A stretch of 64,000 bases of DNA from Scalindua sp964344685 (GTDB taxonomy: Bacteria > Planctomycetota > Brocadiia > Brocadiales > Scalinduaceae): positions 124,001 to 188,000 of the forward strand of contig CAYFOK010000005.1 of the NCBI GenBank assembly GCA_964344685.1. Direction: 5' to 3'. This document shows, in pieces, positions 42,130 to 53,100 of this stretch. Position 1 is the stretch's first letter, and each line of letters opens with the position of its first letter. The position numbers and the translations under genes are program-made. The notes beneath the pieces were generated by a model that saw nothing but the letters and a program-made list of their open reading frames with translations, was not told the origin of the DNA and did no database searches.

Positions 42130-42151
42130 ATTATCTTCTTTTCAAGATAAT
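42130..42151. promoter_or_regulatory. Inverted repeat upstream of dtxR copy 2
   Basis: ATTATCTT (42130-42137) and its exact reverse complement AAGATAAT (42144-42151) are separated by six bases, 58 bp upstream of the dtxR copy 2 ATG. Could be a regulator-binding site. It does not resemble the palindrome before feoB. Confidence 0.4.
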
Positions 42152-42310
42152 ACTTTAGCAGCCTTTATTATAACTGGATGCAAATAAACGCAGATTTTAA
42201 GGGATTACAAAAAACTTTTAGTTTGTTTGCTAATACTATGTAAGCAGTACTGAATCGTGAAATTCGAGTCTGTCTTCTTGTTTCTTGCATCTAGTTCTTT
42301 ACTTTTCTTT

Positions 42311-42344
42311 CAGTTTTTCTCTGCGTTCTTTGCGCCTTTGCGGT
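42311..42344. repeat. Dispersed CGCAAAG-type repeat, copy 2
   Basis: Read on minus: ACCGCAAAGGCGCAAAG followed by AACGCAGAGAAAAACTG. Matches the element at 4412-4448 in base pattern (CGCAAAG, one-base-variant CGCAAAG, then ACGCA.AGAAA). Intergenic in both places. Confidence 0.6.
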
Positions 42345-42368
42345 GATTATGCTTTCCTGCACTACAAA

Positions 42369-42407
42369 AAAAGGGGACAAAAGCCAAAATGGCTCCCATC
42401 CCCTTTT
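42369..42407 (-). terminator. Strong rho-independent terminator
   Basis: AAAAGGGGA (42369-42377) pairs with TCCCCTTTT (42399-42407), with AGCC/GGCT nested inside. On the minus strand the stem is followed by seven T. It lies about 60 bp downstream of the coiled-coil gene (42469-42792) and ends that transcript; the plus strand also ends in TTTT, so it may be bidirectional. Confidence 0.85.
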
Positions 42408-42468
42408 AAATCAAATTACTAATAACCAATGGCTATTTACTAAGTCACTGCTTCCTGCTTCTAACATC

Positions 42469-42792
42469 TTACTTCTTGTCTGTTTTCAGGCTTGCCAACT
42501 TCTCTTTAGGCAGTTCAGTTGACAGTGCAAGGAGCATATCCTCGATGGCTGACTGCCTTTCTGACATGGTTGTAAGCACTTTCCTGAGCTGCTCATTCTC
42601 AGACTTTAGAGACTCGACTTCTGTCTGCAGCGCCTCTACCCTGACATCCTGCTGAACCTTTAACTCCTTCACACCTTCAACAAGGACCGGAATAATACCG
42701 TTATAGTCAAGGTAATATCTATCAGCCTCTTTGTTGTAACTGACAAGCTGAGGATAGAGCTTCCCAACATCCTGCGCCTGAGCTTGTACCAT
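42469..42792 (-). CDS. Peptidase_S74 (tail-fibre chaperone)-like C-terminal domain with coiled coil; probably frame-shifted from its signal peptide
   Basis: 107 residues from ATG 42792. The first half, VGKLYPQLVSYNKEADRYYL followed by DYNGIIPVLVEGVKEL, closely follows the end of the Peptidase_S74/intramolecular-chaperone domain (VxxxYPELV....G....DY..L.PVLVEAVKEL). The rest is a coiled coil with heptads (LQTEVESLKSENEQLRKVL). As it stands it lacks a signal peptide, but one is encoded in another frame immediately upstream (42722-42901). The ribosome-like AAAGGAT before the ATG may be chance. Either a short cytoplasmic protein or, more likely, the body of a secreted protein broken at a homopolymer. 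Confidence 0.7.
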   Translation of the reverse strand: MVQAQAQDVGKLYPQLVSYNKEADRYYLDYNGIIPVLVEGVKELKVQQDVRVEALQTEVESLKSENEQLRKVLTTMSERQSAIEDMLLALSTELPKEKLASLKTDKK

Positions 42793-42901
42793 ATTTTTTA
42801 TCCTTTCTCTTTTTGGCAAAAGCCGTACTCATAGAGAAAAAGCCGACAACTAATAACACAAGCACTGATAGGGAAAAAAGACGTCTGAAAGTAGTCCTCA
42901 T
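42722..42901 (-). CDS. Signal-peptide fragment upstream and out of frame of the S74-like gene
   Basis: A 59-codon frame starting at ATG 42901 with GAGGAGAAG just upstream, the best ribosome site in the area. It encodes an ideal signal peptide: basic MRTTFRRLF, hydrophobic SLSVLVLLVVGFF, cleavage site STAFA, then KKRKDKK. After that it runs out of frame over the S74-like gene to a TGA at 42722. Removing one A from the A6 run at about 42794-42799 would join the two frames into one secreted protein of about 143 residues. Confidence 0.65.
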   Translation of the reverse strand: MRTTFRRLFSLSVLVLLVVGFFSMSTAFAKKRKDKKYGTSSGAGCWEALSSACQLQQRG

Positions 42902-43370
42902 TACAATCTTCTCCTCTTAAAAAATATAATATTTAGAATTTGCAGTTAAAATTATGGCATCCTTGCCACCTTAACACCGAAAACTGTCACTTCTTGATAT
43001 CAGATTGTTAGCTAACTCTTACAAATAGCAGTTCTAAGTCAAGTGTAATATTTGTTAATAATAATTATTAAGTAAATTTCTTACATGTCCAACAATATGT
43101 TTACCAGACTGCTGAATGACTGCTTAACGAACTACCAGCATAAAGGTGCCTCTGGAGCAGCTTAAAGATTCAATTCAGTTGGAAAGCCGTTAAGTCCATC
43201 AATAAACAGTAAATGGAAAGCTGCAGGCAGGCAATCTCCTCAAAAAACCTTGCTATATTCAGACTATCTGATATATATTGACCGGACATATTGAAGATAG
43301 CTGTAAGTTTCATTATTTGACTACATTAGAAGAGCATTACAACAAAATCAGGAATAAGAGGTTAATTTTT
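42902..43370. other. Divergent intergenic region
   Basis: About 470 bp between the frameshifted secreted-protein gene and the DAACS symporter. A plus-strand frame upstream of 43371 is open from a TTG at 43278 but looks non-coding. No RNA gene or strong repeat was seen. Confidence 0.4.
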
Positions 43371-44894
43371 ATGACCGGTGGAAAATTTGGAAAAATCCTA
43401 CTGTACCTCATGATAGCGGGAATAGTTCTCGGGATAGTTATTGGGGGATTTCTGCCTGAAACCGGTAAGAAAATGGCATTTATAGGTGACTTCTTTATTG
43501 GATACCTGAAAATGCTCGTCGTTCCTCTGGTCATCACCTCTATGATTGCAGGTGTTACAGGCCTGGGTGATATCAGGAAACTGGGAGGGCTGGGAAGGAA
43601 AACTATTATTTACTATATGGCAACAACCGGTATTTCTGTCCTGATAGGGATCATTCTAGTAGTTATTATAGGCCCAGGAAAAGCTGATACTAAAGAGGAG
43701 CAGCTGAGATTGCGTGGAGGTTTCTCATTTTCAGAGTTATCTTATACGATAGACGGCAATCAGATAACCTTCGAGCAGGGCCGTATAGAAAACAGGTTTG
43801 ATGAAAGATATATGGTCATTCTTAAAGACCAGAAGGGTATAAGAGGCAATATCAGTAGCAATAGAGACGAGAGAACTATTATTGTAACTCATTGGGTCAA
43901 GGAGGATGAATCAACTCACAAGGCGGTAGGTGCCGTTCCAATGATAAAGGGTAAGGGAGTTATTTTTGATCTGTCTTTATCGGACAAAGTTATAGATAAA
44001 CAGGGGCAAACTATTGGTGAGACTCTTAAGGATGTATTATTAGGCCTGGCCCCAAATAACATAGTCAAAGCGATGGCTGAGACGAAGATCCTACCAATAA
44101 TTATTTTTGCAATGATATTTGGGGCCATTCTTACAACTCTTGGTGATCAGGGTAAGCCTGTCATAAATTTCTTTATTGGTGCAAACGAAACAATTCTTAA
44201 ATTCGTACAACTTTTAATGCTCATCGCACCTTTAGGAATCGCATGCTTAATAGCCGGAAAACTCGGTTCTGCTGGTGGTATAGAAAAGTTCGGGCTCGAA
44301 TTCAAAAAAATAGGCTACTATGCCATTACGGTTATAGCCGGTCTGTTGATACATGCAGTTGTTATTCTTCCATTAATCTTGAAGTTCTTAGCAAAAAGAA
44401 ACATTATATCTTATGCAAAAGGGATGAGTACGGCCCTTTTAACCGCTTTAAGCACGGCATCAAGTTCTGCAACTCTGCCGGTTACTATAAAATGTACAGA
44501 AGACAATAATCAAATCTCCCCCAGAGCAGCTGGTTTTGTATTACCTCTTGGCGCAACCATCAACATGGACGGCACCGCCCTGTATGAAGCGGTTGCAGCA
44601 ATCTTTATTGCTCAACTATACGGTATTGATTTAGGCACAGGCCACCTGTTCATAATATTCTTAACTGCTACTCTGGCCGCTATCGGGGCCGCCGGTATTC
44701 CGGAAGCCGGCCTCGTAACAATGGTGATTGTTTTAGAAGCTGTAGGTTTACCAATAGAAGGGATTTCCATGATATTGATGATTGATTGGTTTTTAGACAG
44801 GTGCAGAACCACGATAAACGTCTGGGGAGATTCGATAGGAGCTGCATTTATTGATGCAGGCCTGGAACCGGAGCCGGAAGCAGTAACAGCATAA
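43371..44894 (+). CDS. Dicarboxylate/amino acid:cation symporter (DAACS family) with enlarged soluble insertion
   Basis: 507 residues from ATG 43371 (AAGAGG upstream). Typical DAACS elements: TM1-TM3 (GKILLYLMIAGIVLGIVIGG, KMLVVPLVITSMIAGV), the hairpin signature STASSSATLPVTIKC and GATINMDGTALYEAVAA in TM7 (Na+ and substrate site), and DWFLDRCRTTINVWGDS in TM8. Between TM3 and TM4 sits an approximately 110-residue hydrophilic segment (about 105-215), much longer than in GltPh. It imports glutamate, aspartate or C4-dicarboxylates with Na+ or H+. Convergent with uvrC. Confidence 0.92.
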   Translation: MTGGKFGKILLYLMIAGIVLGIVIGGFLPETGKKMAFIGDFFIGYLKMLVVPLVITSMIAGVTGLGDIRKLGGLGRKTIIYYMATTGISVLIGIILVVIIGPGKADTKEEQLRLRGGFSFSELSYTIDGNQITFEQGRIENRFDERYMVILKDQKGIRGNISSNRDERTIIVTHWVKEDESTHKAVGAVPMIKGKGVIFDLSLSDKVIDKQGQTIGETLKDVLLGLAPNNIVKAMAETKILPIIIFAMIFGAILTTLGDQGKPVINFFIGANETILKFVQLLMLIAPLGIACLIAGKLGSAGGIEKFGLEFKKIGYYAITVIAGLLIHAVVILPLILKFLAKRNIISYAKGMSTALLTALSTASSSATLPVTIKCTEDNNQISPRAAGFVLPLGATINMDGTALYEAVAAIFIAQLYGIDLGTGHLFIIFLTATLAAIGAAGIPEAGLVTMVIVLEAVGLPIEGISMILMIDWFLDRCRTTINVWGDSIGAAFIDAGLEPEPEAVTA

Positions 44895-44943
44895 GGAACC
44901 AATTCATAATGTGATCCCGCGTAATATTGGTAGATAAACCGTT

Positions 44944-46824
44944 TTAATGGAAACAGTCGAATATATTATTTGCATCTTTAGACGTAATGCTTTTCACCTT
45001 CCCAAGTTCATCTAATGACGCACTCCTTATCTTCTGTATATCACCAAAGTATTTTAAAAGATTTTTCTTCTTAACCTGTCCGATACCCTCAATCTTATCA
45101 AGGGGTGATTTGTAGTACTGATCCTTCCTCAATTTCTTGTGATATGCTATTGCAAAACGATGTGCCTCATCGCGGATATTTACCAGAAGTTTTAACTCCG
45201 GCGAATCCTGGTCCAGCACAATTGGATCAGCATTATCAGCTATAAATACACGTTCATCACTGTGCTGGCTTGAATCAGCATGTTTTGTCGATCTCTTTTT
45301 ACCTTTTGCAAGCGCTATAACATCAACTCCTTCAACACCAAGCTCATCAAACACTCTTCTGGCTATACCGAGTTGACCCTTACCGCCATCTATAACAGTG
45401 AGGTCTGGGAAATCATCATCCTTAAAAGCCTTTGTATATCTCCTGGTCAGTACTTCGTACATCATCGCATAATCATCTGATTGGGAAACTGTTTTAATCC
45501 TGTATCTCTTATATTTACTCTTTGCCGGCACGCCATTCTCGGAGGTGACCATAGAACCAACCGCCTGCTTTCCGGCTATATTAGATATGTCAAAACATTC
45601 CATCCTCTTCGGTATATTTGCCAGACCCAACTGTTTCTTCAAAGAGGCTAAAACGGTTTCAGCATCATCGCCTGATTTAAGTTTGATTTTAAAGGCGTTT
45701 GCGGCATTCATTGTCGCCATCTTCAGCAGCTTATACTTCTCTCCCCGTTTTGGACATATGACCTTTACCTTTTGTCCTTTTTTCTCACTTAACAACTCCT
45801 CAAGAATATCTTTGTCCTCACTCTCTACCGGCATTACTACTTCATTGGGAATGAACCTTGTCTGAATATAAAATTGATTTAAAAACGAACGAAAGATATT
45901 GTTCAACGATTCGTTCATCGTAGAAAACCTGTATGATGCAATATCTTCCAGATTACCGTTACGTATAAACATCGCCTGTATCTGTAAATTATTCCCCTCA
46001 CCATAATATCCAAATACATCTCTATCCACAAATTCGAGGGTACTGATCTTCTGTTTCTCCACGGTCTTTTCTATGGCATGTATACGATCTCTGTACTTTG
46101 CAGCCTTTTCGTATTTCAATGCAGCAGATGCATTATACATTCTTTTTTTTAGAACCTTCAGCAACTCAACATTCTTCCCTTTCAGGACAAGGATAATCTC
46201 ATTTATCAACTCTTTATAAGTGGCTTCGTCAACCAGGTCGCAGCACGGTGCCACGCATTTACCAATCTGATAGTAGAGGCACGGCCTTACTCTGCTCTTG
46301 AAGACATTTTGCGAACATTTCCTGATTGGGAACAGGCTGTTTACATATCTCAATGTTTCACGTACAGCCCTTGAGGAAGAGTACGGCCCGAAATAGAGAA
46401 TATTATTGCTGCTCTTTTTTGGCCCCTTACCTTTACCTGTAGAAGATTCAATCTGCCTGACAATTACCGGATACGGAAATTTCTGATTCATATCCAGTTT
46501 TATGGATACAAATGTTTTGTCGTCACGGAGGTTTATATTAAATCTGGGCTTGAATTGCTTAATCAGGTTGTTTTCCAGTATGAGAGCTTCTTTCTCTGTA
46601 TCCGTTAAAACAAAGTCAATATCAGCAATTCTTTTTACCAGGAATTTTATAAACAACCTTTCATCACCGGAATTCTGAAAGTAGCTTCTGACACGGCTTC
46701 TCAGGACCTTTGCTTTACCGACATAAATAACCTCTCCTCTTGCATCCTTCATCATATACACCCCGGTGCCGGTTGGTATTGTCTTCAGCTTACGAGAGAG
46801 TTTTTTATTTTCAATCTTATTCAT
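44944..46824 (-). CDS. uvrC: UvrABC system protein C (excinuclease)
   Basis: 626 residues from ATG 46824; the frame extends to 46920, but the family starts near KLKTIPTGTGVYMMKDARG. GIY-YIG nuclease domain (GVYMMKDARGEVIYVGKAK), UVR motif near LLKVLKKRMYNASAALKYEKAAKYRD, the RNase H-like C-terminal nuclease domain (ECFDISNIAGKQAVGSMV, LTVIDGGKGQLG, with RDEAHRFAI) and a terminal helix-hairpin-helix pair (LDKIEGIGQVKKKNLLKYFG). It makes the two incisions in nucleotide excision repair. Complete; no ribosome site seen. Confidence 0.97.
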   Translation of the reverse strand: MNKIENKKLSRKLKTIPTGTGVYMMKDARGEVIYVGKAKVLRSRVRSYFQNSGDERLFIKFLVKRIADIDFVLTDTEKEALILENNLIKQFKPRFNINLRDDKTFVSIKLDMNQKFPYPVIVRQIESSTGKGKGPKKSSNNILYFGPYSSSRAVRETLRYVNSLFPIRKCSQNVFKSRVRPCLYYQIGKCVAPCCDLVDEATYKELINEIILVLKGKNVELLKVLKKRMYNASAALKYEKAAKYRDRIHAIEKTVEKQKISTLEFVDRDVFGYYGEGNNLQIQAMFIRNGNLEDIASYRFSTMNESLNNIFRSFLNQFYIQTRFIPNEVVMPVESEDKDILEELLSEKKGQKVKVICPKRGEKYKLLKMATMNAANAFKIKLKSGDDAETVLASLKKQLGLANIPKRMECFDISNIAGKQAVGSMVTSENGVPAKSKYKRYRIKTVSQSDDYAMMYEVLTRRYTKAFKDDDFPDLTVIDGGKGQLGIARRVFDELGVEGVDVIALAKGKKRSTKHADSSQHSDERVFIADNADPIVLDQDSPELKLLVNIRDEAHRFAIAYHKKLRKDQYYKSPLDKIEGIGQVKKKNLLKYFGDIQKIRSASLDELGKVKSITSKDANNIFDCFH

Positions 46825-47188
46825 TTTCAAAAATAGTTCACGGTCAAATAAAGAAATAGTGGATATTTTTAATGTTTTCAGCAAATTCAGGCCTGTTAAT
46901 ATTACTAAATCATACCACAATATGTATAAATCGCCACCAATGAGATACTTGCGCTCTTAAATTGTATGTGATAAAATGTATTGCGGCTTTCATTGCACTT
47001 ATTAATTTGTATTTTCTACTATTATTGTAACACTTTAAGTTGCATAAGGTTAATGTAAGAATTCAGTGGCTCAAATGCAACTTTTTTCATATTAAGTTTT
47101 GGTTCAAAGCGACACTGCACAAAGCGGTAGAAGATTAACCAATTTATGCCACATAGTGTCTTTTTGAGATTTTAAGTCAAACAACATT
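46825..47188. other. Divergent intergenic region between uvrC and the PEGA-repeat gene
   Basis: 364 bp, AT-rich. No hairpin with T-run, no known promoter of good quality and no RNA gene seen. The PEGA gene starts without a clear ribosome site (AAACAACATT before the ATG). Confidence 0.4.
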
Positions 47189-50100
47189 ATGGAAAGTAAG
47201 ACCAAAAAATCATTTCGCCATTGCCCCGGAGAAGATTACGAAATAAGTATATTCATATGTAAAGGAAGACAAAAATCTCATTATCCAAAATGCCCTGAAT
47301 GTGAGTTTAGAACAATAACTGAAGAGCTCCCACCTATACCACCGGCAAAAAAAGAGAGGAAGAAACCGCACTCCCCTGTACCACAAATAAAGACAGGATC
47401 AATAATGGTTCAGAGTGAACCGTTATCAGCAGAAATATATCTGGATGGTGATAATATAGGAGTTACCCCTGCTATCATAACCCAGATCCTTCCTGGCAGG
47501 TATAAAGTAAAAATCAAGATGGAAGGTTATGCTGTCTGGAATCAGAGTGTGGATGTAAAGGAAAATAAAGAGACTTCAATAAAAGCCACTCTTCAAGGTA
47601 AAGATGGATCAATAGCTGTCACCAGCGAGCCGTCAGATGCAGAGGTTTTTCTTGATGGCAACAGTGTGGGTACCACTCCGGAAACCATAGCTGATGTAAA
47701 ACCCGGAAAGCACAAAATTGAGCTCAAGCTTAACAAGTATGAAACATGGAGCAGGGAAATAGACGTTGGAGCAGCAGAAGAGGTATCAATAACCGCCGAA
47801 CTTGTATTAGAGTATGGATCAATCACTTTAGACAGCGAACCAGCTAACGCAAAAATATTCTTAGATAATATTGAAGTTGCAACAACTCCTGCAAACCTGA
47901 AGTCTGTCCCTCATGGCACACACTCAGTAGAAGTAAGAAAGGATGGGTATAGCGCCTGGAAGAAGAGTGTGACTGTTGTATCCGGCAAGGAGGAGGTCTT
48001 AACTGCAAGGCTTCAGATTAAGACAGGATCTATTAATGTTAAGAGTGAACCGAAGAGCGCAAAAATATTTTTAGATGGCAAACATGTTGGTACCACTCCG
48101 GAGGAGATACTTTCTATAAGCCCTGGCACCCATGAAATACAGGTCAAAATGGATGGATTTGACGTCTGGAGTGAGACCGTAAACATTGAAGCAGGTAAAG
48201 AGAACAGCATAACTGCAAAACTTCAAAGAAGTACCGGATCTCTAATGATAGAGAGTAAACCGGCAGATGCTGTAATCTTCTTTGATGGTAAAGAAATAGG
48301 CACTACACCCGAAATTGTAATGTCCGGTTCAAAAGGCACACATACTGTAGAAATCAAGCTGGACGGTTACGAAACATGGAAAAAGAGTGTGGATATCAAG
48401 CCGGGCACTGAAGAGTCTTTAACAGCAATTCTACAGATAAGAACCGGCTCCCTCAACATTAATAGCACCCCACCCGGTGGTACAATTTTCATAGACGGAA
48501 TCGAATCCGGCACTACTCCTGGTAAAATAGAAAACATGAAATCAGGCACCCGCAAAGTGGAAGTCAAGATAGAGGGATATGAGAGCTGGACAGAGAGTAT
48601 AGATATCGCTGTGGACCAGGAGAAACATATGACTGCTGTGCTTAAGCATTTAACAGGCACACTCAATATAAGCAGTGAACCGGAAAAAGCAGTAATCGTT
48701 ATTGATGGTAATGAAGCCGGAAACACCCCTGCCAACATAACCGGCCTTAAACCCGGCAAGCATCTGGTAGAAGTCAAAATGGAGGGTTATGAAAAATGGA
48801 GTGAAAGTGTAGATATAGAACACAGTAAAGAAACTGACTTAAAGGCAGTACTTCAGGTTATACCCGGTTCTCTCAGTATTAATAGCACCCCACCCGGTGG
48901 TACAATTTTTGTAGACGGAATCGAATCCGGCACTACTCCTGATAAGATAGAAAACATGAAATCAGGCACCCGCAAAGTGGAAGTCAGAATGGAAGGATAT
49001 GAGAGCTGGACAGATAATATAGATATCGCTGTGGACCAGGAGAAACATTTGACTGCTGTGCTTAAGCTTTTAACAGGCTCACTCAATATAAGAAGTGAAC
49101 CGGAAAAAGCAGTAATCGTTATTAATGGTAATGAAGCCGGAAACACCCCTGCCAACATAACCGGCCTTAAACCCGGCAAGCATCTGGTAGAAGTCAAAAT
49201 GGAGGGTTATGAAAAATGGAGTGAAAGTGTAGATATAGAACACAGTAAAGAAACTGACTTAAAGGCAGCACTTCAAATTATACCAGGGTCTCTCTGTATA
49301 TATAGTGAGCCAATTGATGCATCAATTTTTATAGACACCAAGGAGGCCGGAAAAACACCTTTAACCATCAAAAACCCAGATCCTGGCAAACATTCTATTG
49401 AGGTAAGGATGGAAGGTTATGAAACATGGAGCGAAACTGTAAATATTGTGCCTGGCAAGAGATCTGAACTCACAGCGACACTTCAAATAAGACCGAGTAC
49501 TGTTGGCATACAAAGTGAGCCATCAAACGCAAAGATTATTGTCGATGGTAAAGAAATTGGCAATACTCCATCAAGTCTAAGTGACCTTGAACCCGGAATG
49601 CACCAGGTGGAAGTCAAGATAGAGGGATATGAAAGCTGGAGTCAAGAAATTAAAGTTGAACCCGGTAAGAAGATCAACCTGACGGCGTCACTTATAACAA
49701 AAGCCGGATCTGTCTGTATAAAAAGTAATCCATCAAACGCTATTGTGCTTGTGGAGGGTAAGAAAGCCGGCCTGACTCCTTTGACTATTACTGACCAGGA
49801 ACCCGGTAAACACGTGGTGGAACTGAGGATGGATGGTTATATAACATGGAAAGACAGTATTGATTTTGAATCAGGGAAGGATATTACAATAACCAGAGAC
49901 CTTCAAATGAAGGCAGGAGCAATTAGTATTAATAGTAATCCATCAGAAGCAACGATCTACATAGACGGCAAAAGCACAGGCAAAACACCTAAAACAATAA
50001 CCGATCTGCAACCTGCCACACACCTTGTAGAAGTCAAAATGGACGGTTATGAAACATGGAGTGAGAGTGTGGAGGTCAAGGGAGACAAGGAAAATTCATT

Positions 50101-53100
50101 AACCGCAGATCTACAGAAAATTACCGGTTCGGTCAATATCATAAGTGTTCCCTCTGACGCCACCATATATTTGGATGGTGAAGAAACAGGCACTTTTCCA
50201 GACACCTTAAAGTCAATCTCAATTGGTGTACATGAAGTTGAAGTCAAAAAGGATGGATTCGCAGAATGGAAAAAAACAATAAACATAAAGAGAGGGAAGG
50301 AAATTACACTAAATGCAGTCCTTCAGCCAAATACCGGTACCGTCAGTATTGCGAGTGAGCCTTCAGAAGCAACAACGCTCTTAGACGGCAATGAGATTGG
50401 CAAAACTCCAGTGAACAAGGCTGGTATAAAGATTGGTACACATGAAGTGCAGATACAGAAGGACGGTTATCTTTCATGGAAAAATACTATAAAGATAAAA
50501 GCTGCCAAAACGAGTTCCTTGACGGCTAAACTTGTTGAAATGACAGGTTCCATCAATGTAAGCAGTACGCCATCAGATGCAGTTATCCATATAGACGGTA
50601 AGAAGAGAGGTAACACTCCCGCAACAATTACTGATCTAAGCAAAGGTAAACATATGGTGGAAATCAATATGGACAGATATGAAATGTGGTGTGAAAGCAT
50701 AAATGTAGACCCGGGAAAAGAAGTTGCAGTAACCGCTGAACTTCAGATGAATCCGGCATCAATCAGCATCACAAGTAATCCGCCAGGGGCAATGATATAT
50801 ATGGATGGCAAAGAAGCCGGAACTACACCCAAGGTTATAACTGACCTGACCATCGAAAAGCACCTGCTGGAAGTAAAAATGGATGGATACGAAGTATGGA
50901 ATAAAAGTATCGATACTGAACCTGGTATCGGGTTAACTTTAACTGCCGATCTTCAAATGAAAGCGGGTTCAGTCAGTATAAATAGTGAACCACCAGACGC
51001 AATGATTTTCATAGATGGTAAAAAAGCCGGGATTACTCCTGAAACACTAACTGACATCAAGCCGGGTAATCATTCTGTAGAGGTCAGGATGGAAGGATAT
51101 GAAACATGGAGTGAGAGTGTAAAAGTTAGCGGCGACAAAGAAAATGTATTAACTGCGAAGCTAAAGAAGATAGCCGGCTCTTTAAGTATAACCAGCAGCC
51201 CTTCAGATGCAATTGTATATCTAAATGGTGAAGAAGCTGGTACTACTCCATACTCTTTACAATCTGCTACCATAGGAACACATGAGGTAGAAGTCAAGAG
51301 CGATTTACATGCAGAATGGAAGAAGAAAATAAATATTAAAAAAGGGAAAGAGACAACATTAAATGCCGTTCTTCAGCCTATTACAGGTACCATTATTCTA
51401 GAGAGCGACCCGGAAGAGGCAATGATATTATTAGATGGGAAGGAAATTGGTAAGACTCCTGAAACTATAACTGGTATCAAAACAGGCTTACATGAAGTTG
51501 AGGTCCAGAAGAACGGTTGTATCTCATGGAATAAGACAATAAAAATAAAGGCTGGCAGAAAGCACGCATTTAAAGCTACACTTGAAAGGAGAAAAGGCTC
51601 CTTAATGATAATCAGCAACCCCTCTGATGCAAGAATATTTATAGAAGGCAAAAAGGCAGGAAGGACTCCTGAAGCAATAGCTGAATTAAAATCCGGAAAA
51701 TATTCTGTTGAAATCAAACTTGAAGGGTATCAGATATGGAGTGAAGATGCTGAAGTTATTCCAGGTGAAGAAACTATCGTTAAGGCCGTACTTCAGGAAA
51801 AGCCAGGCTCTATCATTATAAAAAGCAAGCCATCAGATGCAAAGATTTTCATAGATGGTAGAGAAACAGGTACCACTCCAGAAACTATTAGTGACCTGGA
51901 AAGCGGTGCTCATATTGTGGAATTAAAGCTGGATGGCTATGATGTATGGAGTGAGAGCGTAGAAGTTAAATCAAGCAGGGAATCTTACCTGACAGCAGTA
52001 CTCCGTGGAGAAGGCGGTTCTATCAGAATAGAAAGTGAACCCTCAAATGCGACGATTCTTATAGATGGGAATGAATACGGTGAAACTCCTGCGACTATAG
52101 ATAACTTAAGCTCTGGCACACATACAGTTGATATCAGTATAGACGGATATAATACCTGGCGCGAAAAGGTAGAGGTTGAGCCAAAACAAAAGAGTGAATT
52201 AAAGGCAATACTCCAGGAGGTGAAGGGCACTGTTACTATCAATAGCATGCCTGCCGACGCATCGATATTTATAGACGGTCAAAAAGCCGGAACTACTCCT
52301 GAGACTATAGCAGATATAATTGGCGGTACGCACCTGGTTGAAATAAGAATGGACGGGTACGAAGTCTGGAGTGAAAGTATAAATGTTGTTTCAGACAAAG
52401 AGTATACCATAACAGCATCACTAAAAGAGCTGACAGGCTCCATCAATATTAAAAGTGAGCCTGAACATGCCACAATACTCATAGACGGTAATAATGCAGG
52501 CACTACTCCAGAAACCATAAAAAACTTAAATCCTGGATTACACCAGGCAGAAGTATTTCTGGAAGGATTTGAGATCTGGAGTAAAAGTATAGAAGTTACA
52601 GCAGGAAAAGAAAGCAGTATAGTCGCTTCGCTTCAGAAAGCTACAGGGTCTATCAATATCACAAGCACTCCTTCAAATACAAGAATATATCTTGATGGTA
52701 AGGAGGCCGGCACTACTCCGGCAACATTAAATTCTGTTCCTGTTGGCGCTCATGAGATTGAAATCAAGGCTCGTGGTCACGAAGAGTGGAAGAAGTCTAT
52801 AATTGTCAAAAAAGATAAAGAAATAAGCTTAAACGCAGCACTACAAGTAAATATCGGCTCAATTAGTATAGAAAGTGATCCTGAGAACGCAAAAATAATT
52901 TTGGATGGTAATAACGTTGGTACTACACCTAAACGTTTAACAGACATTACTGTTGGCACACATGAGGTTGAAATCGTGTTGGACGGATATGTTACATGGA
53001 AAAAAACAATCAAAGTTAAAGCAGAAAAGGATATTTCGTTAACTGCAGATCTGGAAAAAGTTAGCGATACCTTAGAGATTAAAAATGACAAAGAAAGTAC

